A stretch of DNA of 6,022 bases from an uncultured Prevotella sp. GTDB lineage: Bacteria; Bacteroidota; Bacteroidia; Bacteroidales; Bacteroidaceae. The stretch is from positions 1 to 6,022 of the forward strand of contig CAMTJK010000182.1 of NCBI GenBank assembly GCA_947072805.1, read 5' to 3'. Positions 1 through 5,814 of the stretch are shown one piece after another (positions within the stretch are counted from its first letter, which is position 1; each line of letters begins with the position of its first letter). Under the pieces are notes generated by a model, which was not told the origin of the DNA, did not search any database, and worked only from the letters and a program-made list of their open reading frames with translations. A program made the position numbers and the translations under genes.

Positions 1-53
1 ATGTTAAATTCGACCAAATATCTTTACAAATTAACTCTTATTAAGTGCAGTTA

Positions 54-95
54 CGCTTATCGGTTACGATGGCGTTTTATTGTAACCGATAAGCG
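54..95. repeat. Perfect 14-bp inverted repeat (hairpin) downstream of mutS2
   Basis: Bases 54-67 (CGCTTATCGGTTAC) are the exact reverse complement of bases 82-95, separated by a 14-base spacer, so either strand can form a strong stem. It begins 22 bases past the mutS2 stop, where a terminator would be expected. On the mutS2 strand, however, the stem is followed by mixed sequence and not a run of T, so it is not a classic intrinsic terminator. It may protect the mRNA 3' end, or be a repetitive extragenic palindrome. The latter is suggested by a third copy of its 12-base core at 5688-5699. The inverted repeat is seen directly; its role is inferred. Confidence 0.7.
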
Positions 96-116
96 GAACG
101 ACACAAAGATTTTGGG

Positions 117-2669
117 TTAGAAGAGGTCTACAACGGTGATGCCGGCACCGTCGAACTGCACGTGCTCGTCGCGGAAGTTGGATACGTGTGGCATTGTGGA
201 CAGAAATTCACGGATGAGCTGTCGCAATATTCCGCTACCTGTGCCGTGCAGTATTCTCACTCTCGACATGCCAACCAGAGTGGCATCGTCGATGAAGTAG
301 GTTACAGCATTGACAGCCTCGTCGCCTCTCATGCCTCGCACGTCGAGATCCTGCTTGAAGTTAAGTTTGCGGTTGTCTATTGTCTCGCGCGTTTGGCGGC
401 TTACGGTGGTTATGGCACGCGGCTCTTCCGTCTTCTTCTTCTCGGCACGTTCGAGCCTGTCGGTGCGCATTTTCGTGCGCATGTCGCCGAATATTACTGT
501 CGTCATGTTGCCGGCAACCGATTCTATCACGCCTACGGAAGTAAGTCCCTTTATCCTTACTGTGTCGCCGGGTGCCAGTGGCTGCTGTGCAGACTGTTGT
601 GGTGCAGCGAGGGTTGTGTCGTGCTGGGTGTTGCCGTTGCGTTTCTCGTTGGCGTTTTGTTTTCTTTTCTGTTTCCTTTCCTTGCGTTCCTGTATCTGGC
701 GCATTTTGCGCTCTATCATTTCGTCATCGGCATTGTTCTTATCGCTGCCTTTGCCTGTCACTTCAGCCTTAAAAGCGTTAAGTTGCTCTCGTATGCGCTT
801 TGTTTCCTCACGTTCAGCCTGGCTTTCGCGTATCTCTCTTATGGTGTTTTCTATACGGCGGTTGCTCTCCTTCAGCAGTTCTTCGGCCTGCTCTTTGGCC
901 CGCTTTATTATGTCCTTTCTGCTTTGTTCGAGTTCGCGTATGATGTCTTCGTAGTGGCTTATGCGCTGTTCGAGTGTCTTTTCGTGCTGGTGTATGTTGC
1001 GGCGCTTTGTCTCCCAATATCGTTTGTCACGCACGATGTCCTGCAGATACTTGTCGCTCTGTATGTAGTCGGCTCCGACAATTTCTGAAGCGTCGCGTAT
1101 CACCTCTTCGGGAATGCCAGTCTTGCGTGCGATCTCTATGGCGAACGATGAGCCTGGCTGCCCGATGGCGAGCTGGAACAGGGCGCGCATTTCGTGGCGG
1201 TCGTAGAGCATGGCGCCGTTCATCACTCCATCGTATCTGTCGGCAAAGTCCTTCAGATTGCGGTAGTGGGTGGTGATTATGCCGAATGCTTTTCTGTTGC
1301 AGAACTGTTTCAGTACGGCTTCGGCTATGGCTCCGCCTATCTGCGGCTCGGTGCCTCCTCCGAACTCGTCGATGAGCAGCAGTGTGGCGGCGTCGGCGTG
1401 GCGCATCATCAGTTTCATGTTGGTGAGATGGCTCGAGTAGGTGCTAAGGTCGTCTTCAATGCTTTGTTCGTCGCCAATGTCTATCATGATGTTCTTGAAG
1501 ATGCCGGTAGTGGAGTTTTCTGCCATAGGCACGGACAGACCGCATTGCATCATGTACTGGAGCAGTCCCACCGTCTTAAGGCAAACCGACTTGCCGCCCG
1601 CATTAGGTCCGGAGATGATGAGTATATGCTTGTCGTCCGTGAGCGTGATGTCGAGCGGCACCACCTTCTTGTTCTGCTTGTCGAGAGAGAGCTGCAGAAG
1701 CGGATGGACAGCCCTTATCCAGTCGATGTGGGGAGTGCTTTGGGGTTGCGGTTCCATAGCTTTGATGGTTTCGGCAAACTCGGCTTTGGCGTTGATGAAA
1801 TCGACGGTGGCAAGGAAGCGGTAGGAGAGGAGTATCTCCTTGACGTGCGGGCGCACGAGGCGCGCGAACTCGGTGAGTATGCGTATTATCTCTCTTCGCT
1901 CCTCGGCTTCGAGTTCTCTCACGCGGTTGTTTGCCTCTACTACCTCCGCCGGTTCTATGAACACAGTCTTGCCTGTGGCAGATTCATCGTGTACGATGCC
2001 CCTTATGCGCCGTTTGAGGGCGGGAGCCACCGGAATGACGAGGCGACCGTCGCGCAGTGTGGGCGTGACATCTTTTTCCACAAGTCCGTCGCTCTGTGCA
2101 GCACGCAGTATATTGTGCAATGTGCGCGATATGCTCCCTTCGGTGCGCGACAGCTCCTTGCGGGTGACAGCCAGTGCCGGTGAGGCATCGTCTTTTATGC
2201 GACCGTACTTGTCGAGAATGCGGTCGATGTGCCTAATCAGTTCAGGAAACGTTACCACATCGTCAGTAAGGCGCTGCAGGGCGGGGTATCTGTATGTTAT
2301 ATCTTCATCGCCGCAGCCATCATCTCCACCATCTCTTTCTGCCAGCATCTTCACCAGACTGCATATGGTCTCCATGGAGCGGCGCAGGTCAAACAGCTCG
2401 TTCTCGTCCATATGCGTGCCCTCGAGGCGCAGACGCGCCACCGATTCGCGTACGTCGAAAAAGTACTGGAGCGGCAGACTGTCTGCCGTTTCGCGCATAC
2501 GTCTGAATTCTCTCACTTGCATGAGTCGTTCGCACACGCTGTCGGCATCGGCTGAAAAGGTCATCTCGTCTACCATATCCTTACCCAAAGTGCTCAGACA
2601 ACGTCGCTTCAGCAACGCGCGAATCTCATCGAAACCTATTTTCTGTTCAAAGTTATTAGGATAAATCAT
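117..2669 (-). CDS. mutS2: MutS2 family ATPase/Smr-domain protein
   Basis: The 850-residue protein is a full-length MutS2. The order is an N-terminal core/lever region (about 1-320), then a MutS-type ABC ATPase with Walker A GPNAGGKS (354-361), signature region SIEDDLSTYSSHL (403-415), Walker B LLLIDE (430-435) with following GGGTEP, and switch histidine H468 in TTHYR. Next come a highly charged coiled coil (about 540-670), a small beta-type domain (about 699-742), and a C-terminal Smr domain (about 774-850) with LDVRG (775-779) and HGTGSG (808-813). It lacks the MutS mismatch-recognition N-terminus. MutS2 proteins act on collided ribosomes in Bacillus and suppress recombination in Helicobacter; which applies here cannot be read from sequence. 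The length is somewhat above the roughly 780 residues of the Bacillus protein, partly from an acidic Asp/Gly-rich insert at 111-123 and a Gln/Asn-rich linker at 640-698. The start MIYPNNFEQKIGF matches my memory of Bacteroidales homologues. It stands alone on its strand. Confidence 0.96.
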   Translation of the reverse strand: MIYPNNFEQKIGFDEIRALLKRRCLSTLGKDMVDEMTFSADADSVCERLMQVREFRRMRETADSLPLQYFFDVRESVARLRLEGTHMDENELFDLRRSMETICSLVKMLAERDGGDDGCGDEDITYRYPALQRLTDDVVTFPELIRHIDRILDKYGRIKDDASPALAVTRKELSRTEGSISRTLHNILRAAQSDGLVEKDVTPTLRDGRLVIPVAPALKRRIRGIVHDESATGKTVFIEPAEVVEANNRVRELEAEERREIIRILTEFARLVRPHVKEILLSYRFLATVDFINAKAEFAETIKAMEPQPQSTPHIDWIRAVHPLLQLSLDKQNKKVVPLDITLTDDKHILIISGPNAGGKSVCLKTVGLLQYMMQCGLSVPMAENSTTGIFKNIMIDIGDEQSIEDDLSTYSSHLTNMKLMMRHADAATLLLIDEFGGGTEPQIGGAIAEAVLKQFCNRKAFGIITTHYRNLKDFADRYDGVMNGAMLYDRHEMRALFQLAIGQPGSSFAIEIARKTGIPEEVIRDASEIVGADYIQSDKYLQDIVRDKRYWETKRRNIHQHEKTLEQRISHYEDIIRELEQSRKDIIKRAKEQAEELLKESNRRIENTIREIRESQAEREETKRIREQLNAFKAEVTGKGSDKNNADDEMIERKMRQIQERKERKQKRKQNANEKRNGNTQHDTTLAAPQQSAQQPLAPGDTVRIKGLTSVGVIESVAGNMTTVIFGDMRTKMRTDRLERAEKKKTEEPRAITTVSRQTRETIDNRKLNFKQDLDVRGMRGDEAVNAVTYFIDDATLVGMSRVRILHGTGSGILRQLIREFLSTMPHVSNFRDEHVQFDGAGITVVDLF

Positions 2670-2673
2670 GCTG

Positions 2674-2681
2674 CAAAGGTA
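2674..2681 (-). promoter_or_regulatory. mutS2 promoter -7 element, implying a leaderless mRNA
   Basis: The minus strand reads TACCTTTG, a perfect Bacteroidetes TAnnTTTG -7 element, followed by CAGC and then the mutS2 ATG. Transcription in this phylum starts about 4-6 bases past the element, which falls at or within one or two bases of the ATG. I see no clear TTG -33 element at the usual 19-21 base spacing, so the promoter is only half supported. If it is used, the mRNA has almost no 5' untranslated region. Confidence 0.55.
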
Positions 2682-3024
2682 ACAATAACTTTTACCATTA
2701 CGGAGCTTTGCACTTCTAAATTTGCCTGCTTAGCACCAAAACGGCATCTCGTTTAATCCAAAACGGTCATTAGATTTCTGCATTCACTCTGCACAGAGCC
2801 TGTGTTATTACAGAACCGCCCTGTTATATAAATATGTACGCGTACCTTAATACATATATAAGACATGTATGGAAAGATGGTATTTCAGTTCGTTATCGTC
2901 AGTAGAAACAGCCGGTGCCTGCACGTCCATAACACTTTAGGGCGCACAAACAATGGCAATGCCGGTGGCAATAACTAAAGAACTATGTGACTTGGGGTAT
3001 AGGCGGGACGGTATTTAAGGGCAT
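2682..3024. other. Gene-free stretch between mutS2 and the candidate sRNA
   Basis: No convincing gene is visible on either strand; the open frames are all under 40 codons. Small structural items are a 9-base direct repeat CCAAAACGG (2736-2744 and 2758-2766, 22 bases apart), a 10-base palindrome GTACGCGTAC (2836-2845) flanked by ATATGTA (2832-2838) and TACATAT (2851-2857), and a lone TAAATTTG (2717-2724) that fits the -7 pattern without a matching -33. None is strong enough to call on its own. Confidence 0.5.
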
Positions 3025-3048
3025 AAAAAAGGGACACCGCTGTGTCCC
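3025..3048 (-). terminator. Intrinsic terminator of the candidate sRNA
   Basis: On the minus strand GGGACAC (3048-3042) pairs with GTGTCCC (3037-3031) across a 4-base loop AGCG and is followed at once by six T (3030-3025). This is a canonical rho-independent terminator. It works only for the minus strand, since the plus-strand side lacks a T-run after the stem. Confidence 0.85.
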
Positions 3049-3088
3049 AACCTTTGTTAACCTTAAATCTAATACTATGAAAAACACG
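3025..3088 (-). ncRNA. Candidate small RNA, about 64 nt, with its own promoter and terminator
   Basis: A complete transcription unit without a protein gene: a two-part promoter (3092-3121), a predicted start near 3086-3088, an unstructured AU-rich 5' part of about 38 nt, then a 7-bp GC-rich hairpin (3031-3048) and six T on the transcribed-sense strand (3030-3025). This layout is typical of Hfq-independent or unknown-chaperone sRNAs in Bacteroidales. It lies about 360 bases upstream of mutS2 on the same strand, but the terminator separates them. From memory, the AU-rich 5' part resembles a sequence that recurs in Bacteroidales genomes and could belong to a paralogous sRNA family; that is an unverified impression. 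The promoter and terminator are seen directly; the RNA itself is inferred. Confidence 0.65.
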
Positions 3089-3091
3089 TTA

Positions 3092-3121
3092 CAAAGGTAC
3101 GAAAAATATCAAACCATGCAA
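3092..3121 (-). promoter_or_regulatory. Promoter of the candidate sRNA
   Basis: The minus strand carries a perfect -7 element TACCTTTG (3099-3092) and a -33 element TTG (3121-3119) separated by 19 bases, matching the Bacteroidetes primary-sigma consensus in both boxes and spacing. The predicted start is near 3086-3088. An imperfect inverted copy of the -7 region (ACCTTTGTTAAC, 3050-3061) lies inside the transcribed part. Confidence 0.75.
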
Positions 3122-3159
3122 GAATAGCGATGAAAAAACAGTGTATCATCAACACTTTC

Positions 3160-3173
3160 TTGATGTAAATCAA
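3160..3173. promoter_or_regulatory. FNR/CRP-family type palindrome
   Basis: TTGATGTAAATCAA fits the FNR consensus TTGAT-N4-ATCAA at every specified position. It sits between two divergent promoters, its centre about 79 bases upstream of the predicted sRNA start and about 125 bases upstream of the predicted greA start. Spacing near -80 is compatible with a class I activator site for the sRNA. A second perfect palindrome, TGTGCGCACA (3180-3189), has its centre 18 bases further on. The match is seen; binding by any Crp/Fnr protein is inference, and the left half also pairs in a 6-bp hairpin (CATCAA 3147-3152 with TTGATG 3160-3165). Confidence 0.4.
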
Positions 3174-3256
3174 CAACTGTGTGCGCACAAAACGCCGTTT
3201 TCCTACTTTTAGAATGGTGTAAACGGCTGTAAAAAGGAATTTTTAACGTCTCTTGC

Positions 3257-3287
3257 TTGGAGCATTCGGAAATAATGCCTACCTTTG
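3257..3287 (+). promoter_or_regulatory. greA operon promoter
   Basis: A -33 TTG (3257-3259) and a perfect -7 TACCTTTG (3280-3287) are 20 bases apart, the Bacteroidetes consensus arrangement. Transcription should start near 3291-3293, giving a leader of about 117 nt before greA, long for this kind of gene and containing the hairpin described at 3320-3358. Confidence 0.8.
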
Positions 3288-3319
3288 CCTACAGAACAAA
3301 AGACCCATCAAAAGTTAGG

Positions 3320-3358
3320 ATTTCGGCATGTTCGTATGCCGGAATTCTTTATTTTTTT
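3320..3358 (+). terminator. Terminator-like hairpin (possible attenuator) in the greA leader
   Basis: Bases 3320-3330 pair with 3335-3345 in an 11-bp stem (nine Watson-Crick pairs and two G-U pairs) capped by a UUCG tetraloop, then a T-rich tract ending in seven T (3352-3358). It lies about 30 nt past the predicted transcription start and 50 nt before the greA ATG, so it would end most transcripts as a short leader RNA of about 67 nt unless bypassed. No tandem gene lies upstream that it could serve as an ordinary terminator. In E. coli the greA leader also contains a terminator, producing the GraL RNAs. The structure is seen; attenuation is inferred. Confidence 0.7.
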
Positions 3359-3408
3359 GATGTCATTTGAAAAATAACAGAGTTAATCTACAATAAAAAT
3401 TAATTATT

Positions 3409-3876
3409 ATGGCTTATATGTCGCAAGAGGGCTACGATAAAATGGTAGCCGAGTTGAGACGCTTGGAAAGCGTCGAGCGCCCTAAGGCATCAGCCGCTAT
3501 AGCTGAGGCCAGAGATAAGGGTGACCTGAGTGAAAATTCTGAATATGATGCAGCCAAGGAGGCTCAAGCTCATCTCGAGGATAAAATAAACCAGATGAAA
3601 CTGGCAATACAGGATGCCAAGATTATTGACACTTCGAGATTGAGCACAGACTGCGTACAGATACTCTGCAAGGTGGACATGACCAATCTGACCACTAAGG
3701 CTAAGATGACGTACACCATAGTCAGCGAAAACGAAGCAGACCTGCGCGCCGGAAAGATTTCCATCAAAACGCCTATCGCACAAGGACTGCTCGGCAAGAA
3801 AGTAGGGGACGAGGTGGAGATAAAGATTCCGCGCGGAACCATAAAACTGAGAATAGACAATATATCGATAGAATAA
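3409..3876 (+). CDS. greA: Transcription elongation factor GreA
   Basis: GreA inserts its coiled coil into the secondary channel of backtracked RNA polymerase and stimulates cleavage of the extruded RNA 3' end, restarting elongation. The 155-residue length is normal. The N-terminal coiled coil covers about residues 5-73, with the tip motif ARDKGDLSENSEYDAAK at 34-50; D39 and E42 correspond to the two acidic tip residues essential in E. coli GreA (D41 and E44). The C-terminal FKBP-like domain (about 80-155) has the family motif TPIAQGLLGK (121-130). The first ATG is chosen because MAYMS is the start I recall for Bacteroidales GreA; the ATG at codon 4 is an alternative. No Shine-Dalgarno is evident, as usual in this phylum. 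It is first in an operon with the HIT gene 30 bases downstream, and its leader carries a terminator-like hairpin that may set its level. Confidence 0.97.
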   Translation: MAYMSQEGYDKMVAELRRLESVERPKASAAIAEARDKGDLSENSEYDAAKEAQAHLEDKINQMKLAIQDAKIIDTSRLSTDCVQILCKVDMTNLTTKAKMTYTIVSENEADLRAGKISIKTPIAQGLLGKKVGDEVEIKIPRGTIKLRIDNISIE

Positions 3877-3906
3877 CGGCGGCGAAGCAATAAATCAGTA
3901 ACATCT

Positions 3907-4305
3907 ATGGCAGGAATATTCGCTAAGATAGCAGCCGGTGAAATACCGAGCTACAAATGTGCCGAGAACGAGAAATTCTATGCGTTTCTTGACATAAACC
4001 CGCTCGTGAAAGGACATACGCTCGTGATTCCGAGACGGGAGGTAGACTACATCTTCGACCTCACGGACGAGGAACTGGCAGAAATGACGGTGTTTGCAAA
4101 GAAGGTGGCTGAAGCCATAAAGAGGGCTTTCCCCTGCATAAAGGTGGGAATGGCTGTGCTCGGACTTGAGGTGCCGCACGCACACATACATCTCGTGCCG
4201 ATGAACTCGGAAAAGGATATGCTCTTCTCTAATCCGAAACTGAAGCTCACGGAGAATGAGTTCAAGGAAATAGCTGAAAAGATAAGCGCCGAGTTTGGAA
4301 AGTAA
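3907..4305 (+). CDS. HIT family (histidine triad) nucleotide-binding protein
   Basis: This 132-residue protein is a compact HIT-fold enzyme, of the group that hydrolyses nucleoside phosphoramidates, dinucleoside polyphosphates or adenylated intermediates; the exact substrate cannot be read here. The catalytic triad motif HAHIHLV lies at 91-97, with the middle-to-last histidines at H93 and H95. The nucleotide-binding part shows FLDINPLVKGHTLVIP (27-42), and the N-terminus has the family's IFAKIAAGEIPSYK pattern. The segment before the triad reads LEVPH and not the AGQxVxH of the Hint branch, a variant I associate with Bacteroidetes homologues. It follows greA by 30 bases without a promoter or terminator between, so it should be co-transcribed. 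A strong hairpin begins 14 bases after the stop. Confidence 0.93.
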   Translation: MAGIFAKIAAGEIPSYKCAENEKFYAFLDINPLVKGHTLVIPRREVDYIFDLTDEELAEMTVFAKKVAEAIKRAFPCIKVGMAVLGLEVPHAHIHLVPMNSEKDMLFSNPKLKLTENEFKEIAEKISAEFGK

Positions 4306-4319
4306 CATGTAATACACAA

Positions 4320-4370
4320 ATAGTAAAAGTCCCCAGCCGACAACTCATGACGGCTGGGGACTTTTACTAT
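4320..4370. terminator. Bidirectional terminator between the HIT gene and manC
   Basis: A perfect 20-bp stem (4320-4339 with 4351-4370) with an 11-base loop. The stem has a GC-rich core (CCCCAGCCG / CGGCTGGGG) flanked by AAAAG on the left and CTTTT on the right, so on either strand the transcript ends in a U-rich arm. It lies 14 bases after the HIT stop and 49 bases after the manC stop, between two convergent genes, which fits one terminator serving both. Confidence 0.9.
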
Positions 4371-4419
4371 GAATGCTGTGACCTGTTGCTTCGGACAGGT
4401 ATCGTTGCGAAGACGTACA

Positions 4420-5514
4420 TTATATGTATTCGTCACCGTATTTCATCTGCACCTCGTTGGAGTATTTGCGTACAAGAGCAGAAGAATCGCCCTTCTTGCA
4501 GATGAAAAGCACATTGTCTTTCTCTGTCACGATAAACCCTTCCAAACCGTTTATCACGGCAAGCTTGCCCTTTTCGAGTTTTATTATGTTGTTGCGACAG
4601 TTGTCGAGAATGACATCGCTGTCTATCACCACATTGTCGCTATCGGTACGACGCATACATTCGTACACGGAATGCCACGTGCCAATATCAGCCCAGCCGA
4701 AATCGCATATCATTACATATACGTCGTCGCTGCGCTCAAGCACTCCGTAGTCGATGGAAAGATTGGGGAAAGAAGAAAACTTGTCGGAAATGAAGTTCAT
4801 GCCGTCGCTGACCGTGATGCCGTTGGGATTGACACTCTCCAGCTGCGCCATCTGTTCGGGAAACAATCTGCGCAGTGTGGCACCGAAATGACGTGCACTC
4901 GACAGGAACATACCGGTGTTCCAATAAAATTCGCCGCTGTCCATGAACATCTGTGCAAACTCCCTTTCGGGCTTTTCCGTGAACGATTGCACCTTGAAGA
5001 CGTTGGCAACGCCGCTCGGCTCGCCCACCTGTATATATCCGTAGCCGGGCTCCGGACGTGTGGGCTTTACTCCCATTGTGAGCAGCATGTCGTGGCTGGA
5101 AACAAATTCAAGACCTTTCAGTACATTGTCGTCGAAAGAATCCTCGTTCATGACAAAAAGGTCGGAGGGCGTGACGATGATGCCTGCTTCCGCATCGCGC
5201 TGATATATCAGTATGCTTGCCCATGCCACACTCGGAGCAGTGTTTCGGCTTACCGGCTCGCAGATGATGTTGCACGCAGGCACGTCGGGAACCTGCTCGC
5301 TAACCGTTGATTTGAATTCAACATTGGTACATATATATATATTTTCCTTTGGCATTATCTTGGCAAAGCGATCGAACGTGGATTGCAGCAGGGTACGACC
5401 GCAACCAAAGAAATCGATAAATTGTTTGGGCTTCTTCTCACGGCTGTAGGGCCACAGGCGGCGACCTCTGCCGCCGGCGAGAATGACACAATAATTGGCG
5501 TTATTCATATTCAT
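4420..5514 (-). CDS. manC: Mannose-1-phosphate guanylyltransferase (GDP-mannose pyrophosphorylase)
   Basis: The enzyme makes GDP-mannose from GTP and mannose 1-phosphate in the cytoplasm, feeding GDP-fucose, capsule and O-glycan synthesis. The 364-residue protein is the single-domain form, without the C-terminal cupin phosphomannose isomerase domain of the roughly 480-residue bifunctional enzymes. Motifs in order are the nucleotide loop GGRGRRLWPYSREKKPKQF (14-32), EPVSRNTAPS (86-95), TPSDL (115-119) with putative metal-binding D118, the sugar-phosphate signature FTEKP (178-182), FYWNTGMF (197-204), SIDYGVLE (253-260) and GWADIGTW (273-280). L119 replaces the histidine usual after that aspartate in related enzymes. 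The ATG at 5514 and another two codons later (5508) are both plausible starts. No clear TAnnTTTG promoter is visible upstream. A run of (AT)6 at 5331-5342 codes for N-I-Y-I around residues 58-61. It stands alone, convergent with the greA operon. Confidence 0.94.
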   Translation of the reverse strand: MNMNNANYCVILAGGRGRRLWPYSREKKPKQFIDFFGCGRTLLQSTFDRFAKIMPKENIYICTNVEFKSTVSEQVPDVPACNIICEPVSRNTAPSVAWASILIYQRDAEAGIIVTPSDLFVMNEDSFDDNVLKGLEFVSSHDMLLTMGVKPTRPEPGYGYIQVGEPSGVANVFKVQSFTEKPEREFAQMFMDSGEFYWNTGMFLSSARHFGATLRRLFPEQMAQLESVNPNGITVSDGMNFISDKFSSFPNLSIDYGVLERSDDVYVMICDFGWADIGTWHSVYECMRRTDSDNVVIDSDVILDNCRNNIIKLEKGKLAVINGLEGFIVTEKDNVLFICKKGDSSALVRKYSNEVQMKYGDEYI

Positions 5515-5687
5515 ATTGACAAGGTTTTGGTTTTTCGAATACTAAAATAATAAAAACCGTCAAAATGAACAAGAATTTAATCTTTTATTAAAAAATATGT
5601 CCATGTTTTTGTATGAATTAAGATTTAAGCCCACCCCGTTCATTATACTGTTATGCGCAAACAGGCTTTTTCTGTCATATGTTTTTT

Positions 5688-5699
5688 CGCTTATCGGTT
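5688..5699 (+). repeat. Third copy of the 12-base motif CGCTTATCGGTT
   Basis: CGCTTATCGGTT here is identical to 54-65, and its reverse complement is at 84-95. The copy at 5688 is followed by GCAAC and so has no matching inverted arm; GTTGCAAC at 5697-5704 is a separate short palindrome. A related ATAAGCGGAA occurs at 5807-5816, matching 89-98. Exact recurrence of a 12-mer in distant non-coding regions is unlikely by chance in 6 kb. Confidence 0.5.
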
Positions 5700-5814
5700 G
5701 CAACTGAATCCCGTTGCGCTCTCAAAATGTAGGAATAGATGTTCAAAAATATAAGTTGTTATCGTCATAACGCTAATGAACGATTTGGCTTGAATATTAA
5801 AAATCATAAGCGGA

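Noticed and set aside
162..1088. Long plus-strand open frame (308 codons) antisense to mutS2, with others at 1194-2183 and 1840-2664
   Set aside because: These lie wholly opposite a gene with intact ATPase and Smr motifs. Their translations show no recognisable domain and have the Val/Tyr/Cys/His- or Ser/Arg-rich makeup typical of antisense frames in a moderately GC-rich gene.
2717..2724. TAAATTTG as a plus-strand -7 element
   Set aside because: Matches the loose pattern but has no TTG at 19-21 bases upstream and no gene or RNA signature downstream on that strand.
2865..3018. Short frames at 2865 (about 37 codons), 2869 (23 codons) and 2953 (21 codons)
   Set aside because: Overlapping, no promoter or family resemblance, and expected by chance in several hundred bases of non-coding DNA.
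3077..3127. 16-codon plus-strand frame (MKNTLQRYEKYQTMQE) opposite the sRNA promoter
   Set aside because: Very short, no plus-strand promoter at the right distance, and its bases are fully explained by the minus-strand promoter and sRNA 5' end.
3194..3227. GCCGTTT / AAACGGC inverted repeat upstream of the greA promoter
   Set aside because: Only 7 bp with a 20-base loop, no T-tract and no link to a known operator; compatible with chance.
4369..5310. 313-codon plus-strand open frame antisense to manC
   Set aside because: It overlaps the bidirectional terminator and the whole manC body, while manC keeps every family motif on the other strand. The His/Val/Cys-rich translation has no recognisable features.
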